Below, piece by piece: positions 34,446-47,065 of a DNA stretch of 64,000 nt. The stretch's first letter is position 1. Every line of letters starts with the position of its first letter. The stretch covers positions 186,001-250,000 of the forward strand of contig JFHB01000022.1 in NCBI GenBank assembly GCA_000729835.1, given 5' to 3'. The notes beneath the pieces are model-generated. The model had not been told where the DNA came from. It saw only the letters and a list, made by a program, of their open reading frames with translations, and made no database searches. This DNA comes from Atkinsonella hypoxylon. Taxonomy: Eukaryota > Ascomycota > Sordariomycetes > Hypocreales > Clavicipitaceae. A program made the position numbers and the translations under genes.

Positions 34446-36049
34446 GCCAGACAAGTCTACGACGTAAAAATCGATGATTCAGGGCGAGGAATGATGTAAC
34501 AGAGTAACGGGAACGGCTGATTGAAGGGGTGTATTGTCTCCCTTATTGACAGTAAGGAGAGGAGCGGGATATTCTATGGTAGGTACAAAGATTGATTATT
34601 GAAGGTATTGAGAAGATATAGCAAAAATTGAATCGAGAATATGATTTGAGAGTTCTGTTTAGTACATCTGATCAGACGTATGAAATCTCTGGCTACTGAC
34701 TATTGTCTACGTCACGTTCATCGTCCTATATTCCGCGATACCAACCTATAGATCCCCAAGTTGACAGTCCAGTACTCCGGGCCATTGTAGCGCCTCTAGT
34801 GTCTTTGGAATGATAGAAAGCCATGCGAGGTCAAGGACAACTTCGGAGGCTGATGACTGTTCACATTCAACGCGCTGAGAAGTAGCACGCTAAAGCACCG
34901 CACGGCTACAGTGGTATATCGGTAACGGTTTATAGAGGCGTGCCATAATGGAAAATCGAAAGTTCTATATTGCGTACTTCCGTACTGCATATATTGCGGG
35001 TACATATTGTGTCAGGGAATCCGAGACCCCTTGAATGTCATAAAGGGACTGAGTGGGTTGTCACAATAGATTATTTAAAGTGCGTGTCTTTCCCATATTG
35101 TAGAAAGAGTTTAAGCAGCGTAGATCTACTTGAGGCTGATTTATCCTGGATATTAACACTATGCGACAGCTTGATTGAGCTCGTGCGGTTATCGCTGTGG
35201 TTGCGCCACTGTGGAATATCGTGAAACTTGCTTGAGTAGGCTGCACATGCCGACTGAGGTATTGTTTTGAGTCGACACGATTTATGCTAAGATTCTATAT
35301 AGTTAACAACAGCAAGCACCTTCTTATACTGTTCTAGGCCAGTTGCTACTGTGTTGCGGCAGGGTTGCCCCCTTGCGTTGCTATATCGGATTTGCAAGTG
35401 ATGCCACGAGTAGATTTCCTATAAGAGTGCGCATCACCCGGATATGTAGGTTAGTTTTTCAAGCAGGCACCGAGAAAGCAGCTTCTTGCTGGTCTCTTTG
35501 GTTTCCTACCGCTATGATCTATTGATATCTTTTGGCCCATTTTCATTTACGCTTTTTGGCACTTGTGATGCTTGACATTTGACATTTTGACACATCTAGC
35601 TCTTCTTGTGTGCATTTGTTATTTCAGCTGCATTGATATTTATTTTCCGACTTAACAGACTATTTAATCTTCTTGCCTGTTATTGATTGATAGCACGCAC
35701 CAACAAATATCCCGCTCCTTGCCATTCCTTATCACGACTTACGTGCGCACTCATCCTGCTTGCTTTGGTGTGGGCTGCATGGTCACTTGGGGGTTTGGTT
35801 TTGAGTCGACAAACTACCTCTCACAGAAGAATATGTAAAGTAAAGAGTAACTACATAAAAGTATACTTATACGTAAAACACTGAGGTTAATATCAGAAAT
35901 GGTAATTTTACTGATATCTATGTCCGCAACGTAAATTTTTTTGAATTCTTTTTATAGCACGAGTCTGCTACCGCCGCTAAGATGTCACGGTTACAGCGGC
36001 TGATCATATCGAAGAGAAAATGATCCCGGTCTGTCCGTTGTGTCAGATA
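34446..36049. other. Intergenic, downstream of the UstYa-family gene
   Basis: About 1.6 kb. No transporter, peptidase or methyltransferase of a RiPP cluster was recognised. Short open frames only. Confidence 0.45.
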
Positions 36050-36435
36050 CTACTCGCCGCCCAGATCTCTCTTGCGGAGGCAGATGTAGATATAGTCGAC
36101 ACCGGCAGCACGTCACCAGGAGTAGATAAAAATATCGTCAAGCAGTTGCGAGAGATGTTAGACATCGTCGAGAAACACGTCCGGTGCCTCTCCGAGTGAT
36201 GCCTGTCAGGAAGCCACCACCCACCGCATTCCGCGAAGCAGAGGTGGTCATGATTTCCAAGCCGGGGAAAAGGATTTGAGCACCCCAGAGCCTGGCGTCC
36301 TATCTCTCTGCTCCCTTGTCTTGGAAAAGGTCTCGTGCGCCTGCTTGCGCGCCACCTAGCACAAGCTTCTATTCATCATGAAGAGCCATCGGCAGCAGGC
36401 CAGCGCTACCGAAGCCACAGCAACAGCCTAGACAA
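36050..36435 (+). mobile_element. LINE (non-LTR retrotransposon) reverse-transcriptase fragment
   Basis: Frame-broken but recognisable order of RT motifs: STSPGVDKNIV (about 36105-36140), REAEVVMISKPGKR (about 36232-36273), then, in another frame, RAWRPISLLPCLGKGLVRLLARHLA (about 36288-36362). These match the start of the RT domain of Tad-like fungal LINEs. An internal stop and frame changes show it is dead. No 5' or 3' end was found. Confidence 0.7.
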
Positions 36436-37990
36436 GGATTCTAAGCAGTACTGAGACTGCCCAAATTGGCACTGTGACAACTCTAGCGCACGGATTTTTT
36501 CTTTCCATCTTGAGCCGAGGGACCATTACGGTAACGGAGAGTATAATCGTGACTGCTACAATTGTCGAAGGTCTCCAAATGAAGCGTGAGGTCAGATTGC
36601 AAGCACTGAGTTCCAGCCCAGAAAGAACGTAGCGCTTCATTGAAACAGATGATAGATATAGAAAAGTATCGACAGAACCGTCTGAAGTTCTCCATGGAAG
36701 AATGACGTACCACGGAAGTGGGAGTAGCCCATGCAGAGGACATCGGCGTGACGAAATAATACAGCCACCTTTGACGGAATGTGTTGAACAACCATTCTCA
36801 AGATTTTCGCAAACTGTGATTGAGTAGGGTATTTTGCTGCAGGTATAGTCGTTGCACTTGTAATATTTTTAGGCTTGTCCCACGACAAAGCGTAGGTGAT
36901 GACTACGGCGAAAGTCATAATTTCGATATGCGTGCCCGCGGCGCCAACAACAAGCCGTGTTACCAATCCGGATGAATTAGCTAAATTGAAGTATAGAAAT
37001 AGAATAGAAGATTATGTCATCATCGTTGATATCGTCAATGTAATCCGAAGTGAGATCTGGGAGTTTCTCAATAAGCCGGTCTCGATACGCGTCCAGAAAC
37101 TATCGCGCATTCACAGCCTAAATACTACCATGAAGCCAAAGTCTGTTGTTTCTGGTCGAGATTAATACAAAAAAATCCCTCATATGCTTTCATATACTAA
37201 GGTATTTCAACATTTTCGAAATATGTTCCACGATGCATGAGATAGGCTTTTGCTTTCTGACAGGGGAGAATCCTGATCTTGGTCACTTGCCTATGGTCCG
37301 TATAGCTTCAAGAACAAATATAGACGGAGCTTGTGCATTCCAAATATCGGGAAGTTGGTTCCGTAGCGTTTGAGGCCCGGCTGTCCATTCACTGATCTCG
37401 ATGTCATTGTTGACGATTTGGGTCGTGCTAATGCACTCGTTTCACTTCGCGCAAGTGGTCAAGAACTCGTAGCTACTTTCTGCCGCGCATCGTTCTCGGT
37501 GAAGTATAACACGACTCGATCCCAGCTTCTATATTGTAAGTAGGCAAATTAACACAGATATCATGGTCAATTATCTCGAGACTTAATTTCAAAATTGCCC
37601 ATATTGGCTAAATGGATATATGCCCTCGTCCAGGTGTAAGGGCCAGACTTTTCCCACATGCTTGTCGAATGCTGATTCCAAGGCCGTAGTCTATGAAGAT
37701 CAAGGCAAGCTTTCGCAAATATAAGCTCTGGAGCTATCAGACTTGCCCATACCAAACGAGCCTAGGATGATGTTGGTCTTTAACACCAGGCTTGTCTCCA
37801 GGCTGAGCTTGCATAGGGACATTAAGCCAAATGATAGACCAAGTGCAAAGTACAAGCAACTTAAGGCATATCCACGAAATGGAAAATAGTTTCTAGGATA
37901 TTAGCTGCAGATATAAACTCTGTCGGTTGCTGTGAGAACGTATAGTTGGAGCGGAATATTATAAGTTACAATAACGGAGTAAGTCCCACG
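36436..37990 (-). pseudogene. Decayed multi-pass membrane protein gene (fungal family of unknown function)
   Basis: Read on the minus strand from about 37905 to 36440, pieces appear in the order of a fungal membrane protein family whose members share CTWS..HLNVP, a KWM...APE helix, WT..H.F.A.MGGF, and then ..E.......TY..WW.KP. Here these are CTWSIIWLNVPMQ (about 37855), SLIAPELIFAKACLDLHRL (about 37745-37690), YTWTRAYIHLANMGNFEI (about 37640-37580) and, after a gap, HIEIMTFAVVITYALSWDKPKNI (about 36930-36860). Frames change between the first two pieces and stops interrupt. Some changes could be introns, but not all. Function unknown. I know the motifs only by family resemblance, without a name. 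Confidence 0.5.
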
Positions 37991-40086
37991 ACGCTTCGAC
38001 TTCGTAGGCTTATTGATCCACGATACGTAGATGCTTATGCGCGTAGAAAGAGCAGAGTCGAACTGGAACTTTTCGTACTAGCCATGGGAAATCTGCCAAC
38101 CTCATCAGTCTGTGCGATTGGTGGTGTATAAATTCGCTTAGTCGCCACCAGTAACCTGAGGAGAACAATTCCAGCTTACGTATAAGAAGTTTACAACGGC
38201 TGCAAAATGGACAGATTCCGACGTCAAGCTATTTCGGAAAAAAGGGGCAGGAAAATTTGTCCCATTTCAACGTAATGCAGTAGATGAATCACACGCAGTA
38301 CTTGGATTTTTCAACGACATGTTGTGCAGGGAGTGAAATCAATCGCGACCCTTGGACGATTGAATGTAGGCCATGAAGCATTTCAATGTTTTCATTTGTT
38401 AACTAGGTTGCGCGCTGCACTATCGGGCTCTTTTCTCCTTTCTCGGAAAACCCCTATTAGCTTCCGCGGCCTTGTAAGAGAGGGTCAGTTGTGAAGCTCG
38501 ATAACAAAGCTTGATGGTCGGTAGAATGACCAGTGGCCGCGTACATGTGCCCTTACGCAACGGCTGAAAAACTATTGGGTAACCGATGCAAATGGGCATT
38601 TGTTCCCTCTGCTTCCAAAGAGAAATGTGCATTGTACAGCGTCTTTCACGTTCTATTTTGTGTATCACTTTTGGCTGGCTGTCGTGACGGGCAGGGCCGA
38701 GTCCTGCTCATGCGGCCAATTGCCGGGACAAATGGCCGGTTGAGGTGATGCTGCAAGGCAATGCAACTTATCGAATAAATGGATTAATGCTTTCAGGCTA
38801 TAACACATCGGCGCATTAACAGCTCACATATTAGTTCCCTTGTATATACTTGGGTGTAGGCCGTGAGGTGGCATGATGCGTTGCAAGTGGGCTGCAACAA
38901 GGTTCTATCCCAACAGCAGCTACCACAAACGGTCTGACTTCCCAAGAATAACTAGAGCTTGGGCCGGTCCAGCCCACCTGCTGCGCCTGTGGTAGAGCAT
39001 TTCCGAGCAAATGAAGAAGTCTGGGGGACTGATTGTGGGCGAAAGTCTGAAGGCAGTGTTCTCAGCACCAGCCCATGAATTCATGTGTTTGTAGCCATTG
39101 TGGTGGCAGGTCACGGAAGGGAAGAAACAGAATGCGACGACTCCGTACTCCGTACACCCTAGAACATTGCAGATGAGTTGCTTATTCATTGAACCGTGAT
39201 GGCTTCCAAGTCTATGTTGACTGACTGGTTGTTGGTGTCGATGACTCAAGGGCTCAATGGCTCAAGGCGTAAGACTTGACAGCTATCAACAACAGATCAT
39301 GCCACTACAAATATGAAATAGACTATAGGGATAATGACCCATAGCGCTGTTAAGAGTCGAACTGAACTATCACTATAATCCATTGGATCAACATGGACTC
39401 AAACCGAATCTAACCTACTAGCCTTATAGACTGCACGCCCGCAATTTAGCTGCAAATTATATGTAGAGCCCGTCAACACTTACGAGCCTAATTTAGCGAC
39501 CGACTGTCTGTCTATCCTATAAGAGCAAAAAGATCAGAATGTGCTTGCCTCCAGCAAGCACTCGTGTGAGTACTGAACAAAATTGGAAGTACCAGATCTA
39601 TCTTGGGTGCTAAGATTATGGAGCCGCGAGTGGGGCAGGACCCCACTTCTGGGCCCTGCTGCGATTGGGCGAGGGTGATTGGGGGGTTGGGGGGTTTCGA
39701 GTCTAGTCCAGCTTTGACACGAGCTGACACGAGCAGTCTGGGACCGTGCGAATCGTCGCCCGGTGCCTAGTGCCGAATACTGCGACGCTATTCCGTAGAG
39801 TGCCTCGGAGTTGTGCATCCAGCCTTTCTTTGTTTTATCATGCCCCCTTTCCCCACAATATTAGGTAAGCCAGCTTGCACCCTAACCGTGTCTTATGTCC
39901 CACTCCGGATTAGGCATCAGCAGCACTCAGCCAATCAGCACGCTTTTCCTTCAACATCGACGTCACATTTCACCATTGAAACTAGTCTTCGTTCCTCTTT
40001 GTTGGTGAAGGACACTCATTACATTGTAATAGATGGAATTGTATTTGATATCATAGAGCCGCCCTTGCTGCTCAATGTCCGCTACG
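37991..40086. other. Intergenic region upstream of DNL4
   Basis: About 2.1 kb with no supported gene. The last ~250 bases before 40087 are TC-rich and likely the DNL4 promoter and leader. Confidence 0.45.
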
Positions 40087-43000
40087 ATGAAGACTCTCTC
40101 AAGGGCCAAATCTCCCTCTGTGGACGCTGAGCGTGAAGACGAGATGCAGTATGGAACCCTTGGACAGAACAAAGAAGAGCTTCAAGAAAAGTAGGGAGCC
40201 ATGTTTTCCTGTTCTTGTAGCCCTCGTCGGCGGCGTTTCTCAAGCATGTAGCTAACCATGCAACCGACAGATATCCTCACAGGCCAAGGAACCATTCCAA
40301 AACTTTTGCTTTCTCCGACCTCTTCTTACAGCTGTTCAATCCTCTCAATGAGAATAAGAAGCAGCCCAGTGGCGGCGGTCAGGCACGCAAGAAGGGTCCA
40401 CATGGTGCAACATCGCTGTCGCCTCAAGAACAACGACGTCACATCATAGAGAGGTTCATCAAACGGTGGCGCAAAGAGGTCGGCGATGATTTCTACCCTG
40501 CGCTCCGGCTCATCTTGCCGGATAAAGACCGCGATAGGGGCGTTTACGGCCTCAAGGAGAATGTCCTGGGGAAACTTCTTGTCAAGCTTATGAAGATTGA
40601 CAAGAATTCTGAAGATGGATACAATCTCTTGCATTGGAAGCTTCCCGGGCAGACCATGGCTGCTCGAATGGCAGGTGACTTTGCTGGGAGGTGCTACGAG
40701 GTCATTTCCAAGAGACCCATGAGGACAGAGGTGGGAGACATGACGATTGCTGAGGTCAACGCACAGTTGGACAAATTGGCTGCATCGACGAGCGAGGCAG
40801 AGAACCTGCTCGTGTTGGAGACATTTTATAACCGAATGAATGCTGAAGAGATGCTGTGGCTGATTCGCATCATTCTGAAGCAGATGAAGGTAGGCGCGAC
40901 GGAAAAGACGTTCTTGTACCTGTGGCATCCAGACGGCGAAACCCTGTTCAGTGTGTCTTCTAGTTTACGACGGGTTTGTTGGGAGCTGTACGACCCGAAT
41001 TTCAGATTAAAGAAGGAAGACGCGGGGATCTCTCTAATGCAATGCTTCCAACCACAGCTAGCCCAGTTCCAGATGCCAGCGTCTTTTCAGAGGATGATTG
41101 ATTTTTTGCGGCCAACGGAAGAAGATCCCGAGTTCTGGTTAGAAGAAAAGTTGGATGGCGAACGGATACAGATGCACATGATAGACGATCCTGGACACCC
41201 TGGTGGGAAGCGGTTCTGCTTCTGGTCGCGCAAGGCAAAGGAGTATACATATTTGTATGGAGATGGGTTGCTGGACGACAACTCGAGTTTGACTCGCCAT
41301 TTGAAGCACGCATTTGCCTCTGGGGTGCGGAATTTAATACTTGATGGTGAGATGATTACCTGGGACATGAGCGTAGACAAAATTGTTCCATTTGGAACCC
41401 TCAAGACAGCTGCACTGGCAGAGCAGCAGAACAGGTCTGGCTCGGATTCATCTGGACACCGACCTTTATTTCGAGTATTCGACATTTTGTATCTCAACGA
41501 TAAGCCGCTTACACAATATACTCTCCGCGATCGAAGAAAGGCGCTTGAAAAGGCTATCAAGCCAGTCCATCGACGACTCGAGATCCACACTTACGTGGCA
41601 GCAACGACAGCAGATGTGATTGAGCCAATGCTGCGAGAAGTTGTGGCAACCGCATCAGAGGGACTGGTCCTCAAGAACCCGCGCTCTATGTATCGTCTCA
41701 ATAGCCGCAACGACGACTGGCTCAAAGTAAAGCCTGAATACATGTCTGAATTTGGCGAGACCCTCGACTGTATCATTATTGGCGGCTATTACGGTTCAGG
41801 ACGACGAGGTGGCACCTTATCAAGTTTTCTCTGCGGGCTCCGCGCCTCCATAAATCACATTCAAGCTGGGGCGAGCCCCGAAAAGTGCTACTCTTTTTTC
41901 AAAGTCGGAGGCGGATTTCGTGGGGAAGACTATGCCGAGATCCGCCATCATACAGAAGGTAAGTGGATGGAGTGGGATCGCAAGAACCCGCCGACCACAT
42001 ACATAGAATTAGGTGGCGGCGAAAGCAAGCAGCTGGAACGACCAGACGTTTGGATTCGACCGAAAGACTCAGTTGTAGTCTCGGCAAAAGCAGCAAGCGT
42101 TGGCCCCTCGGACAGCTTCGCCCGCGGGTACACGCTGCGATTCCCGCGGTTTCGAAGACTCCGGCTTGATCGCAGCTGGGACTCAGCTCTATCAGTAGAT
42201 GAGTTTGAAGAGCTCAAGAAGCGGGTAGAGGAGGAAGCCAAGGAAAAAGCCATGACAGTCGAGGACAGGAAAAGAAGAAACCCTAAGCGCATCAAACGTA
42301 AATTGGCCATTGCAGGTCAATCTACAGCTCACCACGAGATCAAAGGCGAGAAGTCGAGGGTTTTTGAGGGCCTGGAATTCTGCGTGCTTTCCGAGTCCTT
42401 AAAGCCGTATAGGAAGAGCAAAGCCGAATTAGAGACTATAATCAAGGAGAACGGTGGAGCTATCTCACAGCGAGCAGTGCCGGGATCTCACATGGTTTTC
42501 GTGGCAGACAAGAAGGTCGTCAAGGTGGCGAGTCTAATAAAAGGAGGGGGCGTTAATATCGTCAAGCCCAAATGGATCAAGGACTGTGTCGAGCAAGAAG
42601 GTTCATACCTGTTACCCTATGAAGACGGCCATTTGTTCCATGCGACGAAGGACCTGGCGAGCATCGCAGCGGGAAACACGGATATTTACGGGGATAGTTT
42701 TGCGAGAGACGTCTCGATGGACGAACTACGACAGATACTACATGAAATGCCCAAGACCGAGGCCGATGGGCCGTTTGATGAGGAAAATTTCCTCGGGCAG
42801 CTAGAGGGGCATGGCAAGGATTTCACACATCTTAGAGGGTTCATGCTCCGCCGGTGTGTGGTGCATGTGCGTGCCTTGGAAGGCATGGACCCGAACTTGG
42901 TGAGCAAGCTGGTTCATTACGTCAAGTATGCGGGTGGGAGGGTGGAAGAGAGTTTGGCCGAGGGCACAACGCACGTGGTCTTGGTTGGCGATGATGCGAT

Positions 43001-43142
43001 AGAGGTCGGGGCAGTGGCGGACGAGGTGAGGAGGGAGGTGAGTTCTTGGGACACATTGCCGAGAGTGGTCGGAGAGAAGTGGATATTGGAGTCTTGGAAA
43101 GAAGCGACGGTGCTGGACGAGGAGCTATTTGCGATTAGATGA
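40087..43142 (+). CDS. DNL4: DNA ligase IV
   Basis: ATP-dependent ligase that seals double-strand breaks in non-homologous end joining, with XRCC4/Lif1. Exon 1 (40087-40190) joins exon 2 (40271-43142) across an 80-bp intron (40191-40270, GTAGGG...GACAG; branch GCTAACC), giving 991 residues. The junction LQEKYPHRPRNHSKTFAFSDLF matches the family's N terminus, so the long second-exon frame alone is not the full protein. The DNA-binding domain includes SLSPQEQRRHIIERFI. The adenylation motif KLDGER is at about 328 (catalytic Lys). Later motifs include DGEMI, SEGLVLKNP and DDWLKVKPEY. Two C-terminal BRCT domains (about 728-820 and 889-990) flank the XRCC4-binding linker. The gene converges on FUR1 with 176 bp between stops. 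Confidence 0.95.
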
Positions 43143-43318
43143 GATATGTGGTGCATCACACAAGGTTCATGTCCCAGGCGGCCTTGTAGAAAATAGGATC
43201 GATGTCACACGGTTTACAGTCAGTGTCATTTCTCGCCATCACAAACCAGACGCACCGGGTGAACGACCCACGATTTCAACCTGGACCCTTCCGGCTTTCT
43301 CTCAAGCAAATGACAACT

Positions 43319-44142
43319 CTATTTGCCAATCGTCAAGAATAACCGATCGCCAATATCTCCCAACCCAGGCTCCAGCATGCCATCCTTCGTCAAGTGGTCA
43401 TCCACGCCCGCGATCCACAGCTCCGTCCCCTCAGGCCACTCCTCCGCCGCCCTCCTCACACCATCCTTGGCGCCCAAAATAGACATGACAAGGACCTTCT
43501 TGGCCCCCCACTCCCGAAGCGTCTGGATAGCAGCGACGGACGTCCCGCCCGTAGCAATCACGGGGTCCACGAGAATCGCAAGACTGCTAGCATTATGCTC
43601 GGCCGAAGAAGCAAGGTTGTGATTAGGGAGGTTGTTGTAGTACTCTACGGGGTCCAGCGTCGAAGGCTCCCGGTACATGCCCAGGTGATGCACAGGCACA
43701 GGAACAGGGAGAATCGTCTGCACGCCTGCCGCCCTTCCAATCAGAAAACCCCAAGACGTCACGGCAGGAAAACCGAGGAGAACATAGCTACCTTCCACCA
43801 TGGCCAGACCCGATCGCAGGATGGGCACAATGCACATGGTGCGCGGACCGACCGTCGTGCTCGTATACTCGAATCCAAGAGGCGTCTTGTCCTTTGCCAC
43901 TCTCACGAATCAGCAAAAAAAAAACCCAGAAGCTAGGCGGAGAAAAAGATGGGGAGGTCAAGGATTACTTTCGGACCGTCGAGGGGCGAAATGCTGTTGG
44001 CGAGCGCCTCGCAGGCGAGGATGAGCGAAATGTCGTGTACGAGCGCCTTGACATCCTTGGAACTGGTGGATTGGGAACGCAGCTGGCTGAGCTTGGCGCG
44101 GAGGCTGGGATGTTGCGAGATGTGGACGTTGGGCAGGGACAT
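43319..44142 (-). CDS. FUR1: Uracil phosphoribosyltransferase
   Basis: Pyrimidine salvage: uracil plus PRPP gives UMP. Three exons (44142-43969, 43891-43792, 43725-43319) give 226 residues. Intron 1 (43892-43968, GTAATC...AAAG) joins SPLDGPK|DKTPLGFEY. Intron 2 (43726-43791) is 66 bp, a multiple of three without a stop, so a naive frame runs through it. Removing it yields LAMVEGVQTILPVPVPVHHLGMYREP, which fits the family, whereas the read-through adds 22 alien residues. The PRPP loop DPVIATGGT is at 145-153, and the C terminus GDRLFLTIGK is canonical. The start MSLPNVHISQHPSLRAKLSQLRS fits; a further 5' exon is not excluded. Loss of this enzyme gives 5-fluorouracil resistance in fungi (family knowledge). 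Confidence 0.9.
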
Positions 44143-45226
44143 GTTGGACGGGCAGGCACAGAGGAGCTAGTCGGGGGGATTTCGTGGACGGAGCACAAAG
44201 ACCTGGTGGGAGATTGTGAGCGTGGAGAAGCGGGCGGGAAGGAGGAAATAGAAACAAGACGATGGGGGTTAAGGTGGGCGACGTGATGGCTGTTGGACTA
44301 TTCCGTAGCTGCGGGATAGATAATACGACGTCGTCACCTGAGGTGGCACTGCGGATGGAGCTACGATTGTGTGGTTGAAAGCTTCGGCTGGGGAAGACAA
44401 GGGGTTGCTCCGCACGTTAGACTAGACTAGACTAGTGTATCCGTGTATCCGTGTCATGTCCATTGGTGCCAGACCTGTTTTGTTTTGTCCAGGAATAACA
44501 CAACTAAAGCTGGCGGAGCTCACGGCAGAGGTGCATGCTATCCGAGCCTTTCAGACCAAGCCGTCAACAAGTTATTATACAAGCCAGCCAGTCATGATGA
44601 CAGAAGACCGAGTTTTGTCATTTGGGTCCGGGGGGAAGTGCCTTTTGTGTCCACGCTTTGCACACGACAGGGCATCTGCTGGGCTGCGCTCACCAGAAGT
44701 GGCATGGATCGGAGATACTTCAGTCTGCCCAACTGAAAGCTTCGAAAGAGCCCCATTCGAAAAATGAAGTGAATGAGTATGCGAAGCAGTCCTTGCCTGT
44801 GTCTGTGGACATCGATTGCTGGAGCGCAGATGAGTTTCGTCGCGAGAGCTTTGGAGTGACTCATTCCTTGTAGGCGTCTCCTGCTCGTTTGGGAGCATCA
44901 TTTCAGCATTGTCCGTATCCGTGGCGCGGACGTCTCCTCTTGTGGAGGTACTCACGTCGACCGGACTGATCTATGTGGTCATACGACCGAGAGGAAAATT
45001 CCTCGAAGCAACGGTATAAGCCGCGCAAGGTACGCTGTTTCGTGAGTGCAGAGGAAGACCCAGTTAGATGCAATGGTAGAGCCACGCATGGAAGCAATTG
45101 GTAAGACGGGGAATGTTTAACATTCATTGGACCTTTTCGTGGTCGTGTATTGTCAGAAATCTCCCTACCATACGACGACACCAGATTTACGCCGTACCAG
45201 GCATCGTGCTTCCATGAACTATGCAG
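44143..45226. other. Intergenic, FUR1 promoter / esterase 3' end
   Basis: About 1.1 kb. Contains CTAGA repeats at about 44420. No gene seen. Confidence 0.45.
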
Positions 45227-46626
45227 TTACAACTCGACCTTCACGGCAATCATGTTCTTGGACAGGAATCCAGTCACAAATAACCACGCCTTGCGCTTGC
45301 CTTGTTCTTCGGCGGGATTGATAGCCACCAATACTGATCCACTCGCTGTTCGAATTCTAGATGCATCATCCTGGAACAGCAGTCTCTTCTCCCACTGGGT
45401 CTTCTGTTCCTGTGCACCGGGAGCACTCGGGTTGGCCAGCCACACCATTACTCCGTCAGCCCCATGAGGGTCCTTTTTAGTCTTGAGAATATCTATAGCT
45501 CGCGACAGGCCAGGACCGACGATGCCACTGTAGTCGCGACCGCTCTGCGCATACGGGTCGCGGAACCAGCTTGGATTATCAACAATGGAGTCAAACGCCA
45601 CCGTCTCCTTTATGCTTATCGTCCGAGGACCGTTGGCGTTGATTGCGGCAAGTGAAATCTCGCCCACATGTACGAGGCCACTTTCGCAGCTAGCGATGAG
45701 AATCTCGTCGGGAGTTCGCCCATGGCCTAGGCCGTTATTGTTGTGCAGGCCGCCGATAGCGATTGAAGCTTTAACACCGTGAGTGTCGCCGCGGAATGAA
45801 CCGTCAGTGATATTCGTATACTCAACATGGATGATGTTGCTCCATTTGCAACTGGAGATAATGGTCTCGACTGTTCGAAGGAATCCCTCGCGATAGAAAT
45901 GGTCATTGGTGATGAAGAATGAGGTGGGGGATACGGCAAAGATGTCGTTGGGCGTGGTGATGAGAGGGTCCCATACTGAGCGGATATGTTCAACGGTGTC
46001 GCTGGCAATGACGTGGTGAAATACCTCGATAATCGACCGGGCCTTGGGTGCTTTGGTGTTTATATCTTCGCTGTATGCAGGGCTAGCAACGTGATTGACG
46101 GCAAAAATGTAGACAGCCTCGCCTATGGGTCTTTCAGGGTCATCGATGACGTCGATACCATGGGTTATGAAGGGGCCGTTGAAGTTTGTAAACTCGAGCT
46201 TCTTAACATTGAATGTCTGCACGAGCAAGACATTAGTATAATTCTTGGCCTGCAAAATCCTATTGTAATAACTCGGGTCGTTTCCTATGCACTTACGCGA
46301 GGATTAATGACCTGGATTCTGCCTTGGGCTTTCAGTGCCCTGGAGGGATCTGCAAACAGGAGGAGAGGGGGGAACCAAGAATGCCGCACGCTCTCGGTAC
46401 CCTCGCAGGCTGTGAAGAGTAGATCACTGGGCTCGTGATAGTGAACATCCTCGCAGTGTACAGTATCCGGAATGATCTGGAAGTCTTGTGAGTTCGTGAC
46501 GATGGTTTTTGTGTTGTGTCGCCAAACGCCAAGGACTATCAGAGCTCTCGGCAGCTCCAACGTGTAGATGAGGGCGGCGATAGCCGCAACAAGGACGAAA
46601 ACATAAGATGAAGATGAGCCGGCCAT
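45227..46626 (-). CDS. Paraoxonase/arylesterase-like six-bladed propeller protein
   Basis: Exons 46626-46297 and 46216-45227 flank an 80-bp intron (46217-46296, GTAAGT...GTGCAG; branch TACTAAT just before the acceptor), giving 439 residues. An N-terminal hydrophobic anchor lies at about 5-24, like the uncleaved leader of mammalian PON1. The calcium-site residues of PON enzymes have counterparts: ED (59-60, HCED), ND (214-215, FFITNDHFY), N in LHNNNGLGHG (269-271) and DN (323-324, VDNPSW). A calcium-dependent lactonase or arylesterase activity is therefore plausible, but the natural substrate in fungi is unknown. An alternative acceptor upstream (46242 region) stays in frame and would add nine residues; the branch-point position favours the one chosen. 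Confidence 0.85.
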
Positions 46627-47065
46627 TGTAGCAGGACCGCCTTTCAGTCTCGTGCAACAGGCGCTGCGCCCAATCTTATCGCTGAGCAGGGTACAAAATT
46701 GGGCGTTTTAGCAAGCGTCTGAGACTGGTGATGAATAACTAGCTGTCAATTGCCCGATGCCTGGCTAGTCGCACGCGGGGGGGGGTTGTGTCGGAGGAAG
46801 CTGCGACTACACAGTTCGTCTCAGGTCTGTGCTACAGCATACCGAGGACCGAGGCATACATCAGGACAGTGTGAATTAGTGGCACGCTCCTAAAGCTACT
46901 TACTGCTGGAGCCGCCACTGAAGCTGCTACTAACGTCGCTGAAGTCACTGCATGTGCTCTTGATTAATTAATTATGTATATTTGCACTAATAACTAATAA
47001 ATACACTGTAGAGGCTCTGCGTCCGCCCCAATCAGCATACCAGACAATGCAACACTAGGACCTTC
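46627..47065. other. Intergenic upstream of the esterase
   Basis: No gene. A G9 run is near 46778-46786. Confidence 0.45.

Noticed and set aside
34446..36049. Search for further RiPP-cluster genes (second UstY, transporter, peptidase)
   Set aside because: No spliced or unspliced frame with family motifs was found.
43726..43791. Treating the FUR1 middle intron as coding
   Set aside because: The 22 residues interrupt the otherwise conserved LAMVEG-VQTILPVPVPVHHLG stretch, and good splice sites bound them.
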